DNA of 64,000 bases from JAADJA01 sp963840975 (GTDB lineage: Bacteria; Bacteroidota; Bacteroidia; Bacteroidales; JAADJA01), in NCBI GenBank assembly GCA_963840975.1, contig CAWJBC010000010.1, positions 124,001 through 188,000 on the forward strand, read 5' to 3'. Shown here piece by piece: positions 44,007 through 52,950 of the stretch. The notes under the pieces were generated by a model. The model saw only the letters and a program-made list of their open reading frames with translations, was not told where the DNA came from and did not search any database. Both the position numbers and the translations under genes were made by a program. Position 1 is the first letter of the stretch, and every line of letters starts with the position of its first letter.

Positions 44007-46796
44007 CTATTTTTTAGAAACCTTTTTCTCTTTCTTCGTGATTTTCTTTGTCTTTTTCCTGGTTTCTTTTTCCATCTTTTTCCTGATCACTGCCTGAGCT
44101 GCTGCCAGCCTTGCAATGGGCACACGGAATGGCGAACAGCTAACGTAATCCAGTCCGACCCTGTGGCAGAACTCGACCGATGTGGGTTCTCCACCATGTT
44201 CTCCGCAAATACCAAGTTTGATATTCTTCCTGGTTTTACGTCCTTTCTTTACAGCCATTTTTATCAGTTTACCAACACCTTCCTGATCCAGTTGCTGGAA
44301 CGGGTCAACTTTCAGTATGTTTTTCTGGAGATAAACCGGAAGGAATTTTCCTGCGTCATCCCGCGAATAACCAAAGGTCATTTGTGTAAGGTCGTTGGTT
44401 CCAAAAGAGAAAAATTCCGCCGACTTTGCGATTTCGTCTGCAATCAGAGCTGCTCTTGGCACCTCAATCATGGTTCCGACAAGGAAATCAATTTTATCCT
44501 TTTTTTCTTTAAACACCTTTTCAGCGGTCGAACGTACAATATCCTCCTGCATTTTCATTTCAGTTAGGGTTCCGGTCAGCGGTATCATGATTTCAGGAAT
44601 TGCTTTAATCCCTTTCTTTTTGAGATTCAGGGCAGCTTCGATGATGGCTCGGGTTTGAGTTTCTGAAATTTCAGGGTAAGTATTTCCTAACCGGCATCCT
44701 CTGTGTCCCAGCATTGGGTTAAATTCAGCAAGGCTGTCAATTTTTTCCCTGACTTCTTTGAGGGTAATACCCATCAGTTTTGCCATCTCTTTTTGTTCTT
44801 TCTCTTCGTGAGGAACAAACTCATGTAAAGGCGGATCCAGTAGACGAATAGTTACCGGCAGATCGTGCATCGCTTCAAAAATGCCCTCAAAATCCTTACG
44901 TTGGATGGGCAACAACTTCTTCAGTGCCTTTTTTCTCCCCTCCAGATCTTCGGCAAGTATCATCTCGCGCATAGCCTGGATTTTCCCTTCGCCAAAGAAC
45001 ATGTGCTCTGTGCGGCAAAGACCAATACCAACTGCTCCAAACTCACGGGCAACTTTAGAATCATAAGGAGTGTCGGCATTTGTTCTGACTTTCAGTCTTG
45101 CTGTTTTTTGAGCAAGTTTCATAAGTTTTCCAAAATCGCCGCTCATAGCTGCTTCTTTGGTCTGGATTTTTCCCTTATAAACCTCACCTGTTGAACCATT
45201 GAGCGAAATCCAGTCGCCCTCTTTGAACAAAATGCCATCACAGGTCAAGGTTCTGGCTTTATAGTCAATTTTTATAGCACCGGCTCCGGAAACGCAACAT
45301 TTCCCCATTCCTCTTGCAACAACAGCAGCATGAGATGTCATCCCACCGCGGGCAGTCAAAATGCCTTCTGCTACATTCATTCCCTTCAAATCTTCGGGAG
45401 AAGTTTCAATCCGAACCAGGATTACCTTTGAACCTTTAACGGCCCATTCCTCAGCTTCATCGGCATGGAAAACAATTTGACCGGTAGCAGCACCTGGTGA
45501 TGCCGGTAATCCCTTGGCAATGACATGAGCTTTTTTGATAGCGTCCAGATCGAATACCGGGTGCAGCAATTCATCCAATTTATTTGGCTCAACCCGCATC
45601 ACAGCAGTATTTTCATCTATCTTCCCTTGTTTAAACATATCCATTGCAATCTTTACCATTGCAGCACCGGTTCGTTTCCCGTTCCGGGTTTGCAATAACC
45701 ACAATTTATTATCCTGAATGGTAAATTCCAGATCCTGCATATCCTTGTAATGATCTTCCAGTTTTTGCTGAATAGTGTCCAGTTCCTTATAAACTTTTGG
45801 CATCACTTCTTCGAGTGAGGGGAAAAGTGTTTTTCTTTCTTTCTCTGAAACTTTGGCTAACTTAGCCCATCGGATCGAACCTTCTTTGGTAATTTGCTGG
45901 GGTGTGCGAATTCCTGCTACAACATCTTCACCCTGAGCATTGATAAGGTATTCACCGTTAAAAACATCTTCTCCTGTTCCGGCATCCCTTGTAAAAGCAA
46001 CGCCAGTACCTGATGCCTGTCCCATATTTCCAAAAACCATTGCCTGAACATTCACGGCAGTTCCCCAATCATCAGGAATTCCGTTAATTTTTCTGTAATA
46101 AATAGCCCTGTCGTTCATCCAGCTTCCAAATACTGCCATGATGGCTCCCCAAAGTTGTTCCCATGGGTCGTCAGGAAAATTTTTGCCGGTTTTCTTTTTT
46201 ACGGCTGCCTTAAATCGTTTAACAAGTTCTTTAAGGTCATTGGTAGTAAGTTCGGTATCCAGCATCACTCCCTTTTCTTCTTTAAGGTGGTCAATGATCT
46301 CTTCGAAAGGATCAATGTCTTCTTTTGAAGCTGGTTTCAAATCCATAACAACGTCGCCATACATTTGTACGAACCTGCGGTATGAATCCCATGCAAAACG
46401 CTCGTTCCCGCTTTTCTTTGCAATTCCTTTAACAGCAAGGTCATTCAATCCAAGGTTCAATACCGTATCCATCATGCCGGGCATCGAAGCTCTCGAACCT
46501 GACCTGACCGAAAGCAGACAGGGGTTTTCTTTGTCGCCAAACTTAGATCCCATAATCTTTTCGACATTCTTAACTGCTTGCTCAACCATTGGCTTAACAA
46601 GCTTAATAACCTTTTCTCTTCCTTCGGTATAATAGAGTGTACAAACTTCGGTAGTGATGGTGAAACCCGGAGGCACCGGAACGCCAATAAGATTCATCTC
46701 GGCAAGGTTTGCACCTTTGCCTCCCAATAAGTTTTTCATCGCTGCATTTCCTTCGGCTTTTTTGTCGCCAAACGTATAAACATGTTTAATAGCCAT
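44007..46796 (-). CDS. ppdK: Pyruvate, phosphate dikinase
   Basis: A 929-residue cytoplasmic enzyme interconverting pyruvate, ATP and phosphate with phosphoenolpyruvate, AMP and diphosphate. The N-terminal ATP-grasp part has NLLGGKGANLAEMN and LSVRSGSRASMPGMMDTVLN. The phosphorylatable His lies in TARGGMTSHAAVVARGMG (about residue 484). The PEP-binding TIM barrel has GIGLCRTEHMFF and ends with LGICGEHGGEPTSVEF and a catalytic Cys in YVSCSPFRVPIARLA. The last about 25 residues form a lysine-rich tail (KKITKKEKKVSKK), longer than usual. Together with pckA it handles the PEP-pyruvate node, using pyrophosphate as an energy source. The nearest promoter box is at 46868. Confidence 0.97.
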   Translation of the reverse strand: MAIKHVYTFGDKKAEGNAAMKNLLGGKGANLAEMNLIGVPVPPGFTITTEVCTLYYTEGREKVIKLVKPMVEQAVKNVEKIMGSKFGDKENPCLLSVRSGSRASMPGMMDTVLNLGLNDLAVKGIAKKSGNERFAWDSYRRFVQMYGDVVMDLKPASKEDIDPFEEIIDHLKEEKGVMLDTELTTNDLKELVKRFKAAVKKKTGKNFPDDPWEQLWGAIMAVFGSWMNDRAIYYRKINGIPDDWGTAVNVQAMVFGNMGQASGTGVAFTRDAGTGEDVFNGEYLINAQGEDVVAGIRTPQQITKEGSIRWAKLAKVSEKERKTLFPSLEEVMPKVYKELDTIQQKLEDHYKDMQDLEFTIQDNKLWLLQTRNGKRTGAAMVKIAMDMFKQGKIDENTAVMRVEPNKLDELLHPVFDLDAIKKAHVIAKGLPASPGAATGQIVFHADEAEEWAVKGSKVILVRIETSPEDLKGMNVAEGILTARGGMTSHAAVVARGMGKCCVSGAGAIKIDYKARTLTCDGILFKEGDWISLNGSTGEVYKGKIQTKEAAMSGDFGKLMKLAQKTARLKVRTNADTPYDSKVAREFGAVGIGLCRTEHMFFGEGKIQAMREMILAEDLEGRKKALKKLLPIQRKDFEGIFEAMHDLPVTIRLLDPPLHEFVPHEEKEQKEMAKLMGITLKEVREKIDSLAEFNPMLGHRGCRLGNTYPEISETQTRAIIEAALNLKKKGIKAIPEIMIPLTGTLTEMKMQEDIVRSTAEKVFKEKKDKIDFLVGTMIEVPRAALIADEIAKSAEFFSFGTNDLTQMTFGYSRDDAGKFLPVYLQKNILKVDPFQQLDQEGVGKLIKMAVKKGRKTRKNIKLGICGEHGGEPTSVEFCHRVGLDYVSCSPFRVPIARLAAAQAVIRKKMEKETRKKTKKITKKEKKVSKK

Positions 46797-46867
46797 AATA
46801 AAAGTTTTAAATATTTTGAACTTAAATGTTGATTATCTGTGTTTTAATAAATTTTATTTTAGGGCTG

Positions 46868-46895
46868 CAATATTACAAAAAAATGTTAGGCACAA
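46868..46895 (-). promoter_or_regulatory. Putative promoter of ppdK
   Basis: On the minus strand TAATATTG (one mismatch to TAnnTTTG) at 46868-46875 is preceded by TTG at 46893-46895 with 17 bases between. It lies about 72 bases before the ppdK start codon. The rest of the 233-base gap shows nothing else. Confidence 0.4.
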
Positions 46896-47029
46896 CAGGT
46901 CAATAATAAATTTAACAAAAGCCTAAAGTATTTCATTTGCAAACAACCATTAATAGATTGTTTAAAATTCAGGGGTTGGAAATTGCATTTGGAAAATTAA
47001 AATAGGATTAGGATATCTTGTTTTACCTA

Positions 47030-47551
47030 CTATTTTATTAAAAAACCATTCATTTTCATACTGTACAAAGCCCAATTGATCATTTCGTCGAAAGTAAAAA
47101 AGTCAATTTGATGTCCAAGCCATTCACAGGTTACTATTTGCTGATGTATTCCGGTGCGCTTCTTTTTGTTAAGAATGTCCAATGTCTTTTTACTGTCCAG
47201 CAAATCGTCCTTTGCACCAAGAACAACATATCTGGCAGGACATTTCAGATCATCTATCTTAGGAATAGTTGAATAAAATACCTGATTTTTAGCATTCATA
47301 ACTGGATTGAACAACAGGCAGGGAAGTCCGGTATCCTCAGCAAGCCAGTAGCCCAAAAAACCGCCCAGCGAACTCCCAATGATAAATTTTATTTTTTTCT
47401 GCAAAATTGCATCTTTCAGTGTTTCATAAACGCCCAGTTTCTGCCGGTAGTTAATATGCAAGGCAACCACATCCAGCCCAGCCCTGCTCATGATCTTCTT
47501 TTTCTCGGGAACCGGAAAACTATCAAGTCCATGTATGTATAAAGTATTCAT
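47030..47551 (-). CDS. YqiA-like alpha/beta hydrolase (UPF0227)
   Basis: A 173-residue esterase of the YqiA/UPF0227 type. The start is MNTLYIHGLDSFPVPEKKKI, with the nucleophile Ser in FIIGSSLGGFLGYWLAED (GxSxGG). The Asp is in LGAKDDLLD and the His in CEWLGHQIDFF, giving a full catalytic triad. The physiological substrate is not known. It lies 52 bases downstream of the peroxiredoxin gene on the same strand and may share its transcript. No signal peptide is present, so it is cytoplasmic. Confidence 0.85.
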   Translation of the reverse strand: MNTLYIHGLDSFPVPEKKKIMSRAGLDVVALHINYRQKLGVYETLKDAILQKKIKFIIGSSLGGFLGYWLAEDTGLPCLLFNPVMNAKNQVFYSTIPKIDDLKCPARYVVLGAKDDLLDSKKTLDILNKKKRTGIHQQIVTCEWLGHQIDFFTFDEMINWALYSMKMNGFLIK

Positions 47552-47603
47552 CTGTTATTAAAATGATACTGGCAAAAATAAAGAAACTTTTTATTGAATG
47601 AGA

Positions 47604-48347
47604 TTATCTGTCTGCAAATGGCTGTTTTTTGTACCACATAAACCAGGTCTTGCTGTATATATCCTGATCATCGCTTTCTTCCAACCTTCTTGATTCCTCT
47701 ATTGTACTTGGGCTGTGTAACATTACATCATTCCCAGGTTCCCAGTTTGCAGGGGTAAGGATATTGAATTTTTCAATAGTTTGGAGGGCAATTAATGTCC
47801 TTTTGATCTCCTCTAAATTTCGCCCGACATTATTGGGATAATAAAAAATTGCAGCAATTTTATCATCAGGATTAATGATGAAAACGCCTCGTATATCCTT
47901 GGTAGTACTCGAAAACTGATGAATCATCCCGTATTTCTTCGAAACCGACATATCTGAATCAGAGATCAGTGGAAAGTTAATCTTTACCTGCTTTTTATCT
48001 TTAAATTCAATTGATTCCAGCGAACGTATCCACTCCAGATGACTATTGATTCCGTCAGTAGAAAGAACAAAAATATAGGTGTTGAGTTGGTCGAATTCAT
48101 CCTGCATGTCAGCCAGTTCGAGAATTTCAGTACTACAAATAGCCGTAAAATCGCTGGGATGGCTAAATAAAATCTTCCACTTTCCGGGATAAGCAATAGG
48201 GAAATTGATGCTACCCATAGTGGAATTCTGATTGAAAGCTGGCGCAGGTTCGCCAATCAAAGGGATGCACTGAGCACCGGCTTTAAATGTTAAACCAATA
48301 AAAATAAATGAAATTGGAACCAAAATCAGGGTGAAAGTCTTTCTCAT
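47604..48347 (-). CDS. Secreted 1-Cys-type peroxiredoxin
   Basis: A 247-residue AhpC/Prx6-like thiol peroxidase. An N-terminal signal peptide (RKTFTLILVPISFIFIGLTF) ending before AGAQ suggests it works in the periplasm, which is unusual for this branch. The peroxidatic Cys is in FSHPSDFTAICSTEILELAD. The Prx6-like segments HLEWIRSLE, FPLISDSDMSVSKKYGMIHQ, FIINPDDKIAAIFYYPNNVG and LTPANWEPGNDV follow. No obvious resolving Cys is seen after it, so a 1-Cys mechanism is likely. It would reduce hydrogen or organic peroxides. Alternative: cytoplasmic with a mis-set start, but no later Met fits better. Confidence 0.88.
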   Translation of the reverse strand: MRKTFTLILVPISFIFIGLTFKAGAQCIPLIGEPAPAFNQNSTMGSINFPIAYPGKWKILFSHPSDFTAICSTEILELADMQDEFDQLNTYIFVLSTDGINSHLEWIRSLESIEFKDKKQVKINFPLISDSDMSVSKKYGMIHQFSSTTKDIRGVFIINPDDKIAAIFYYPNNVGRNLEEIKRTLIALQTIEKFNILTPANWEPGNDVMLHSPSTIEESRRLEESDDQDIYSKTWFMWYKKQPFADR

Positions 48348-48449
48348 AAATTGAAAAATGTATAATTATGCAAAATTGAACGTGAAGAGAGTTTAACAGC
48401 GGTTTTTTAAAAAAGTTCTAACCGTGAAAAAATTTATTATTGTATTTAT

Positions 48450-48479
48450 TTGCTAATTTAAAAGAAACTATTAATTTTG
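48450..48479 (+). promoter_or_regulatory. Promoter of rpsO
   Basis: TTG at 48450-48452 and TAATTTTG at 48472-48479 are 19 bases apart, an exact Bacteroidetes -33/-7 pair, 40 bases before the rpsO ATG. Confidence 0.65.
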
Positions 48480-48518
48480 CAGCCCTAAAATTTTGAACCT
48501 CTTTAACATTATTGGGAT

Positions 48519-48788
48519 ATGTATTTAACAACTGAGAAGAAAAAAGGATTTTTTAAGGAATATGGAAAGTCAGAATTTGATACCGGTTCCACCGAAGGAC
48601 AAGTAGCACTGTTTACATTCAGGATTACTCATCTTACTGGTCACCTTAAAGAAAACAAAAAGGATCTTGCAACTGAGCGCTCGCTGATCAGGCTCGTAGG
48701 TAAAAGGAGAAAATTACTCGATTATCTTAAGAGGAAAGACATAGAAAGATATAGAGCTGTAATTAAAAAGCTGGGAATAAGAAAATAA
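48519..48788 (+). CDS. rpsO: 30S ribosomal protein S15
   Basis: An 89-residue basic protein of normal S15 length. Recognisable parts are TGSTEGQVALFTFRITHLTG, HLKENKKDLATERSLIRLVG and KRRKLLDYLKRKDIERYRAV. S15 binds the 16S rRNA central domain. It is followed by a strong terminator and pnp 59 bases later, the usual rpsO-pnp order; some transcripts probably read through into pnp. Start ATG at 48519 is standard. Confidence 0.98.
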   Translation: MYLTTEKKKGFFKEYGKSEFDTGSTEGQVALFTFRITHLTGHLKENKKDLATERSLIRLVGKRRKLLDYLKRKDIERYRAVIKKLGIRK

Positions 48789-48794
48789 AATTTC

Positions 48795-48822
48795 AAAAGG
48801 CAATTTCTAATTGCCTTTTTTT
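48795..48822 (+). terminator. Terminator between rpsO and pnp
   Basis: AAAAGGCAATT and AATTGCCTTTT form an eleven-base perfect stem with a three-base loop, followed by a T-run. It lies seven bases past the rpsO stop codon. Strong form. Confidence 0.85.
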
Positions 48823-48847
48823 GTATAATAAAAGTAAAAAAAAATAA

Positions 48848-50980
48848 ATGAGTAAAACAGGAATCCAGAAAACCTTTCAACTTTCTGATGGCAGAGAAAT
48901 TACAATTGAAACTGGCAAACTTGCCACGCAAGCTGATGGATCAGTAGTAGTAAAAATGGGTGATACGATGTTGCTTGCAACCGTTGTTTCATCAAAGGAA
49001 CCCAAGGAGAATACCGACTTTCTTCCCTTATCAGTTGAATACCAGGAAAAATATGCAGCATCCGGAAGATTCCCGGGAGGCTTTTTTAAGCGCGAAGCAA
49101 GACCTTCGGAATATGAAATTCTGATAGCACGACTTGTGGACAGAGCATTGCGACCAATATTCCCAAACGATTATCACGCTGAAACCCAGGTATTGATCAC
49201 TTTAATGTCAGCCGACAAAAACATAATGCCTGATTCACTTGCAGCATTGGCAGCATCATCAGCAATTGCAGTTTCCGATATCCCATTCAACGGACCTATT
49301 TCTGAGGTTAGGGTTGGAAAAAAAGATGGGAAGTTGATCATTAATCCCACCATTCTGGAAGTTGAATCCCTCGATCTGGATATTATGGTTGCTGCAACTA
49401 TGGACAATATCATAATGGTAGAAGGTGAAATGAAAGAGATCGGCGAGGAGGATATGCTTGAAGCGCTTAAATTCGCTCACGAAGCCATAAAACAGCAATG
49501 CCAGGCACAATTGGATCTTGCTGCAATGGTTGAAAAGTCTAATCCAAAACGCGAATACTGTCACGAAAATCATGACGAAGAATTCAAAAATAAAATATGG
49601 AAAGACGCTTACGATAAGGTTTATGCAATAGCAACCAAAGGTACATCCAAACATGAAAGAATGGATGCTTTTGAATTGGTTAAACAGGAAATCATTGATT
49701 CTATCCCCGAAGAAGAGCGGGAAGCAAAAGAAATGATGGTCAAAATGTATTATCATGAGGTTGAGAAAGAAGCCGTAAGAAGAATGATATTGGATGAGAG
49801 AAAAAGGCTCGATGGAAGAACGCTTAATGAAATCCGTCCGATTTGGTCGGAGATTGATTACTTGCCTGCAGCGCATGGCTCTGCTATATTCACAAGAGGA
49901 GAAACACAATCACTTACTACAGTTACCTTAGGGTCCAAGTTAAATGAACAAACCATTGATGGTGCTGTTTTTGAAGGAAAGAGTAAGTTTATTCTGCATT
50001 ATAATTTTCCACCTTTTTCCACCGGCGAAGCAAAACCAATCAGAGGTACAGGTCGTCGTGAAATCGGGCATGGTAATTTAGCAATGCGTGCCTTAAAACA
50101 GGTTTTACCAACCGGTGAAGAAAATCCCTATACTGTTCGAATTGTATCAGATATTCTTGAATCCAACGGTTCATCATCCATGGCCACCGTTTGCGCCGGA
50201 ACACTTGCACTTATGGATGCCGGGGTTAAAATTAGAAAACCTGTTTCAGGAATAGCCATGGGATTGATCACTGATTTGGAATCGGGTAAGTTTGCTGTTC
50301 TGTCTGATATTTTGGGTGATGAAGACCACCTGGGTGACATGGACTTTAAAGTAACCGGTACCAAAGATGGAATAACAGCCTGCCAGATGGATATTAAGGT
50401 TCAGGGTCTTTCGTACGAAATTTTAACGCAGGCGCTTATGCAAGCCAAAGAGGGTCGTTTACACATTTTGAATGAAATGGCTAAAACCATCACTGAACCA
50501 CGCGCTGATTACAAACCCCATGTACCAAGAATTGTGAAGATGACAATTCCCAAAGAATTTATTGGAGCGGTTATTGGTCCCGGCGGAAAGGTAATACAAG
50601 AGATTCAGAGAGAAACCAATTCAACTATAGTAATTGAGGAAGTAGGTGAATTCGGGATCATTGATATTGTTTGTACCGATGAAGTTTCCTTTGAAGCGGC
50701 TAAAAACAGAATTAAAGCCATAATTGCTATGCCAGAGATTGGTGAAGAGTATTTGGGCACAGTTAAAAACATTACTACTTTTGGTGCTTTTGTCGAAGTA
50801 CTTCCGAATAAAGAAGGGCTTTTGCACATATCCGAAATTGACTGGAAACACATTAAAAAAGTAGAGGAAGTGCTGAATGTCGGAGATAAAGTCAAAGTAA
50901 AACTCATAGATATTGATGGACGAACCGGCAAATTAAAACTCTCGCGTAAAGTTTTAATTCCGAAGCCCGAGCAGCAGTAA
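48848..50980 (+). CDS. pnp: Polyribonucleotide nucleotidyltransferase
   Basis: A 710-residue 3'-5' phosphorolytic exoribonuclease acting in RNA decay. Two RNase PH domains carry FPGGFFKREARPSEYEIL and later FPPFSTGEAKPIRGTGRREI. A KH domain includes IGAVIGPGGKVIQEIQRETN (about residue 575). A C-terminal S1 domain has YLGTVKNITTFGAFVEVLPN and GLLHISEIDW. All domains are complete and length is normal. It follows rpsO, an arrangement conserved over most bacteria. A terminator follows at 51016. Confidence 0.98.
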   Translation: MSKTGIQKTFQLSDGREITIETGKLATQADGSVVVKMGDTMLLATVVSSKEPKENTDFLPLSVEYQEKYAASGRFPGGFFKREARPSEYEILIARLVDRALRPIFPNDYHAETQVLITLMSADKNIMPDSLAALAASSAIAVSDIPFNGPISEVRVGKKDGKLIINPTILEVESLDLDIMVAATMDNIIMVEGEMKEIGEEDMLEALKFAHEAIKQQCQAQLDLAAMVEKSNPKREYCHENHDEEFKNKIWKDAYDKVYAIATKGTSKHERMDAFELVKQEIIDSIPEEEREAKEMMVKMYYHEVEKEAVRRMILDERKRLDGRTLNEIRPIWSEIDYLPAAHGSAIFTRGETQSLTTVTLGSKLNEQTIDGAVFEGKSKFILHYNFPPFSTGEAKPIRGTGRREIGHGNLAMRALKQVLPTGEENPYTVRIVSDILESNGSSSMATVCAGTLALMDAGVKIRKPVSGIAMGLITDLESGKFAVLSDILGDEDHLGDMDFKVTGTKDGITACQMDIKVQGLSYEILTQALMQAKEGRLHILNEMAKTITEPRADYKPHVPRIVKMTIPKEFIGAVIGPGGKVIQEIQRETNSTIVIEEVGEFGIIDIVCTDEVSFEAAKNRIKAIIAMPEIGEEYLGTVKNITTFGAFVEVLPNKEGLLHISEIDWKHIKKVEEVLNVGDKVKVKLIDIDGRTGKLKLSRKVLIPKPEQQ

Positions 50981-51015
50981 ATTTGTAACCTTTAATCGTT
51001 CACTGCGTAATATTT

Positions 51016-51043
51016 CCCGGAAAATAATCTTTCCGGGTTTTTT
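51016..51043 (+). terminator. Terminator after pnp
   Basis: CCCGGAAA and TTTCCGGG pair around a six-base loop and six T follow. It lies 35 bases past the pnp stop codon. Confidence 0.85.
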
Positions 51044-51131
51044 ATTTGTCACAAATCATCCGGAAGATAACAAGTCCTTGCTTTCGTTCCAGGTTTGAAA
51101 GTCAGGATTATCAATCATTTAAGTCTGATTT

Positions 51132-51995
51132 ATGAGGCAGCTAAAAATTATTAAACAGGTAACCAATCGCGATACCGCATCTTTGGAGAAATACCTGCAC
51201 GAAATTGGCAAAGTGGAACTTATCACCGCAGATGAGGAGGTCGCCCTCGCCCAGAAAATCAGGCTGGGAGACTGGAGAGCGCTCGAAAGACTCACAAAAG
51301 CAAACCTCCGGTTTGTGGTTTCTGTTGCAAAGCAATACCAAAATCAGGGTTTGAGCCTTCAGGATTTAATCAATGAAGGAAATGTGGGTTTGATTAAGGC
51401 AGCGCAGCGTTTCGATGAAACAAGGGGCTTCAAATTTATTTCTTATGCGGTTTGGTGGATTCGCCAATCCATTATGCAGGCGCTTGCCGAACAGTCAAGA
51501 ATAGTGAGGCTGCCCCTGAACAGGATTGGAACCTTGAACAGGATCAATAAAGCTTATGCAAAACTGGAACAGGAATACGAACGCGAGCCAAACTCATCCG
51601 AAATTGCCAAACTTCTCGAAGTGGATGAGGAGGAGGTCAAAGTTTCGATGAAAAATGCAGGCCGGCACCTTTCGATGGATGCTCCTCTGCTGACTGATGA
51701 CGGTAATAACCTCTATGATATGATCAGAAGCAATGAATCGCCCGATCCTGAAAGCGAACTGATCAATGATTCTCTCAAAATAGAGATTGAAAGAGCCATT
51801 TCGACCCTAACACCCAGGGAAGCCGATGTTTTACGTATGTATTTTGGATTGAACAATGCCGTTCCTTTTTCGTTAGATGAAATTGCAGAAAAATATGAAC
51901 TTACACGTGAGCGAGTAAGGCAAATAAAAGAAAAAGCCATAAAACGGTTAAAACAAACTTCTCGCAGTAATCAATTGAAAACATTCTTAGGATAA
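51132..51995 (+). CDS. rpoD: Primary RNA polymerase sigma factor of the Bacteroidetes type
   Basis: A 287-residue sigma-70 group 1 factor, the typical compact Bacteroidetes form lacking region 1.1. Region 2 shows LTKANLRFVVSVAKQYQNQG and FDETRGFKFISYAVWWIRQS (core-binding and -7 recognition). Region 3 shows QALAEQSRIVRLPLNRIGTL. Region 4 shows TLTPREADVLRMYFGLN and LDEIAEKYELTRERVRQIKE (helix-turn-helix). This factor reads the TTG/TAnnTTTG promoters seen throughout the window. It is followed by a good terminator and then rpe. Confidence 0.97.
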   Translation: MRQLKIIKQVTNRDTASLEKYLHEIGKVELITADEEVALAQKIRLGDWRALERLTKANLRFVVSVAKQYQNQGLSLQDLINEGNVGLIKAAQRFDETRGFKFISYAVWWIRQSIMQALAEQSRIVRLPLNRIGTLNRINKAYAKLEQEYEREPNSSEIAKLLEVDEEEVKVSMKNAGRHLSMDAPLLTDDGNNLYDMIRSNESPDPESELINDSLKIEIERAISTLTPREADVLRMYFGLNNAVPFSLDEIAEKYELTRERVRQIKEKAIKRLKQTSRSNQLKTFLG

Positions 51996-52002
51996 AATTG
52001 AG

Positions 52003-52023
52003 GCGGATCAAAAATCCGCTTTT
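52003..52023 (+). terminator. Terminator after rpoD
   Basis: GCGGAT and ATCCGC pair around a five-base loop (CAAAA) and a short T-run follows, seven bases past the rpoD stop. Confidence 0.75.
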
Positions 52024-52070
52024 GTATCATTTTCTTACTACTTTTACTGCTCATTTTACAATGTTACATT

Positions 52071-52721
52071 ATGCATAGATTAATTTCTCCATCCCTTCTT
52101 TCGGCAGATTTTGGAAAACTGCGCGAGGAAATAGAGATGATTAACTCCAGCGAGGCAGATTGGATTCACATTGATATTATGGATGGGGTTTTTGTGCCAA
52201 ATATTTCTTTTGGGTTTCCGGTTCTCAAGTACATTCAGAAATATGCCACCAAACCGCTTGATGTCCACCTGATGATCATTCAGCCTGAGCGATACTTTGA
52301 GAAGTTTAAGGAGCACGGGGCATCTATTGTGACTATCCATTACGAATCAAATGATCATCTGCACCGCTCTGTTAATGCGATTAAGGAATTGGGAATGAAA
52401 GCCGGTATTGTCATAAATCCTCACACACCTGTTCATTCTCTTGACGACATTATTGCAGAAATTGATTTGGTGCTACTAATGTCAGTCAACCCCGGATTTG
52501 GCGGTCAAAAATTTATCGAACACACCTATTTAAAAATACAACAACTCAAAAACCTGATCAATTCACTAAAATTAAAAACACAAATAGAAATTGACGGAGG
52601 TGTGGATTTAACTAATGCAGGTAAACTTTTTCAGGCCGGAGCTGATATAATTGTTGCTGGAAACAGTATTTTTTCATCTGCAAACCCTCACGAAACCATT
52701 TCAAAACTTAAACAAGCTTAA
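52071..52721 (+). CDS. rpe: Ribulose-phosphate 3-epimerase
   Basis: A 216-residue TIM-barrel metalloenzyme interconverting ribulose 5-phosphate and xylulose 5-phosphate in the pentose phosphate pathway. Diagnostic motifs are ISPSLLSADFGKLREEIEMI, HIDIMDGVFVPNISFG, VHLMIIQPERY, LLMSVNPGFGGQKFIE and QIEIDGGVDLTNAGKLFQAG. Length is normal. It stands alone between rpoD and the TonB-C gene. Start ATG at 52071. Confidence 0.97.
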   Translation: MHRLISPSLLSADFGKLREEIEMINSSEADWIHIDIMDGVFVPNISFGFPVLKYIQKYATKPLDVHLMIIQPERYFEKFKEHGASIVTIHYESNDHLHRSVNAIKELGMKAGIVINPHTPVHSLDDIIAEIDLVLLMSVNPGFGGQKFIEHTYLKIQQLKNLINSLKLKTQIEIDGGVDLTNAGKLFQAGADIIVAGNSIFSSANPHETISKLKQA

Positions 52722-52950
52722 ATCCGTTAATATCTCCAACCAGAAAAATTTTAAACTCAGATATAAAATCCTGATATACCGGATTACTCTTTTCCCCAGC
52801 ATTTCCCTATTTCTTTTAAAAGGCAATATCTTTCACTGATTAAAGCATCATCAGGAAATGGACTGAATTCTGGTAAGAAAGTATATTTATGTCTTCAAAT
52901 CAAAACCATTTCTAAGAATATTCGTATATATGAAGGTCTAAATTTTTATA

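Noticed and set aside
44163..46632. Plus-strand frames of 60-164 residues
   Set aside because: They are antisense to ppdK and show no protein-like composition.
49259..49909. 216-residue minus-strand frame
   Set aside because: It is antisense to pnp, whose domains are complete.
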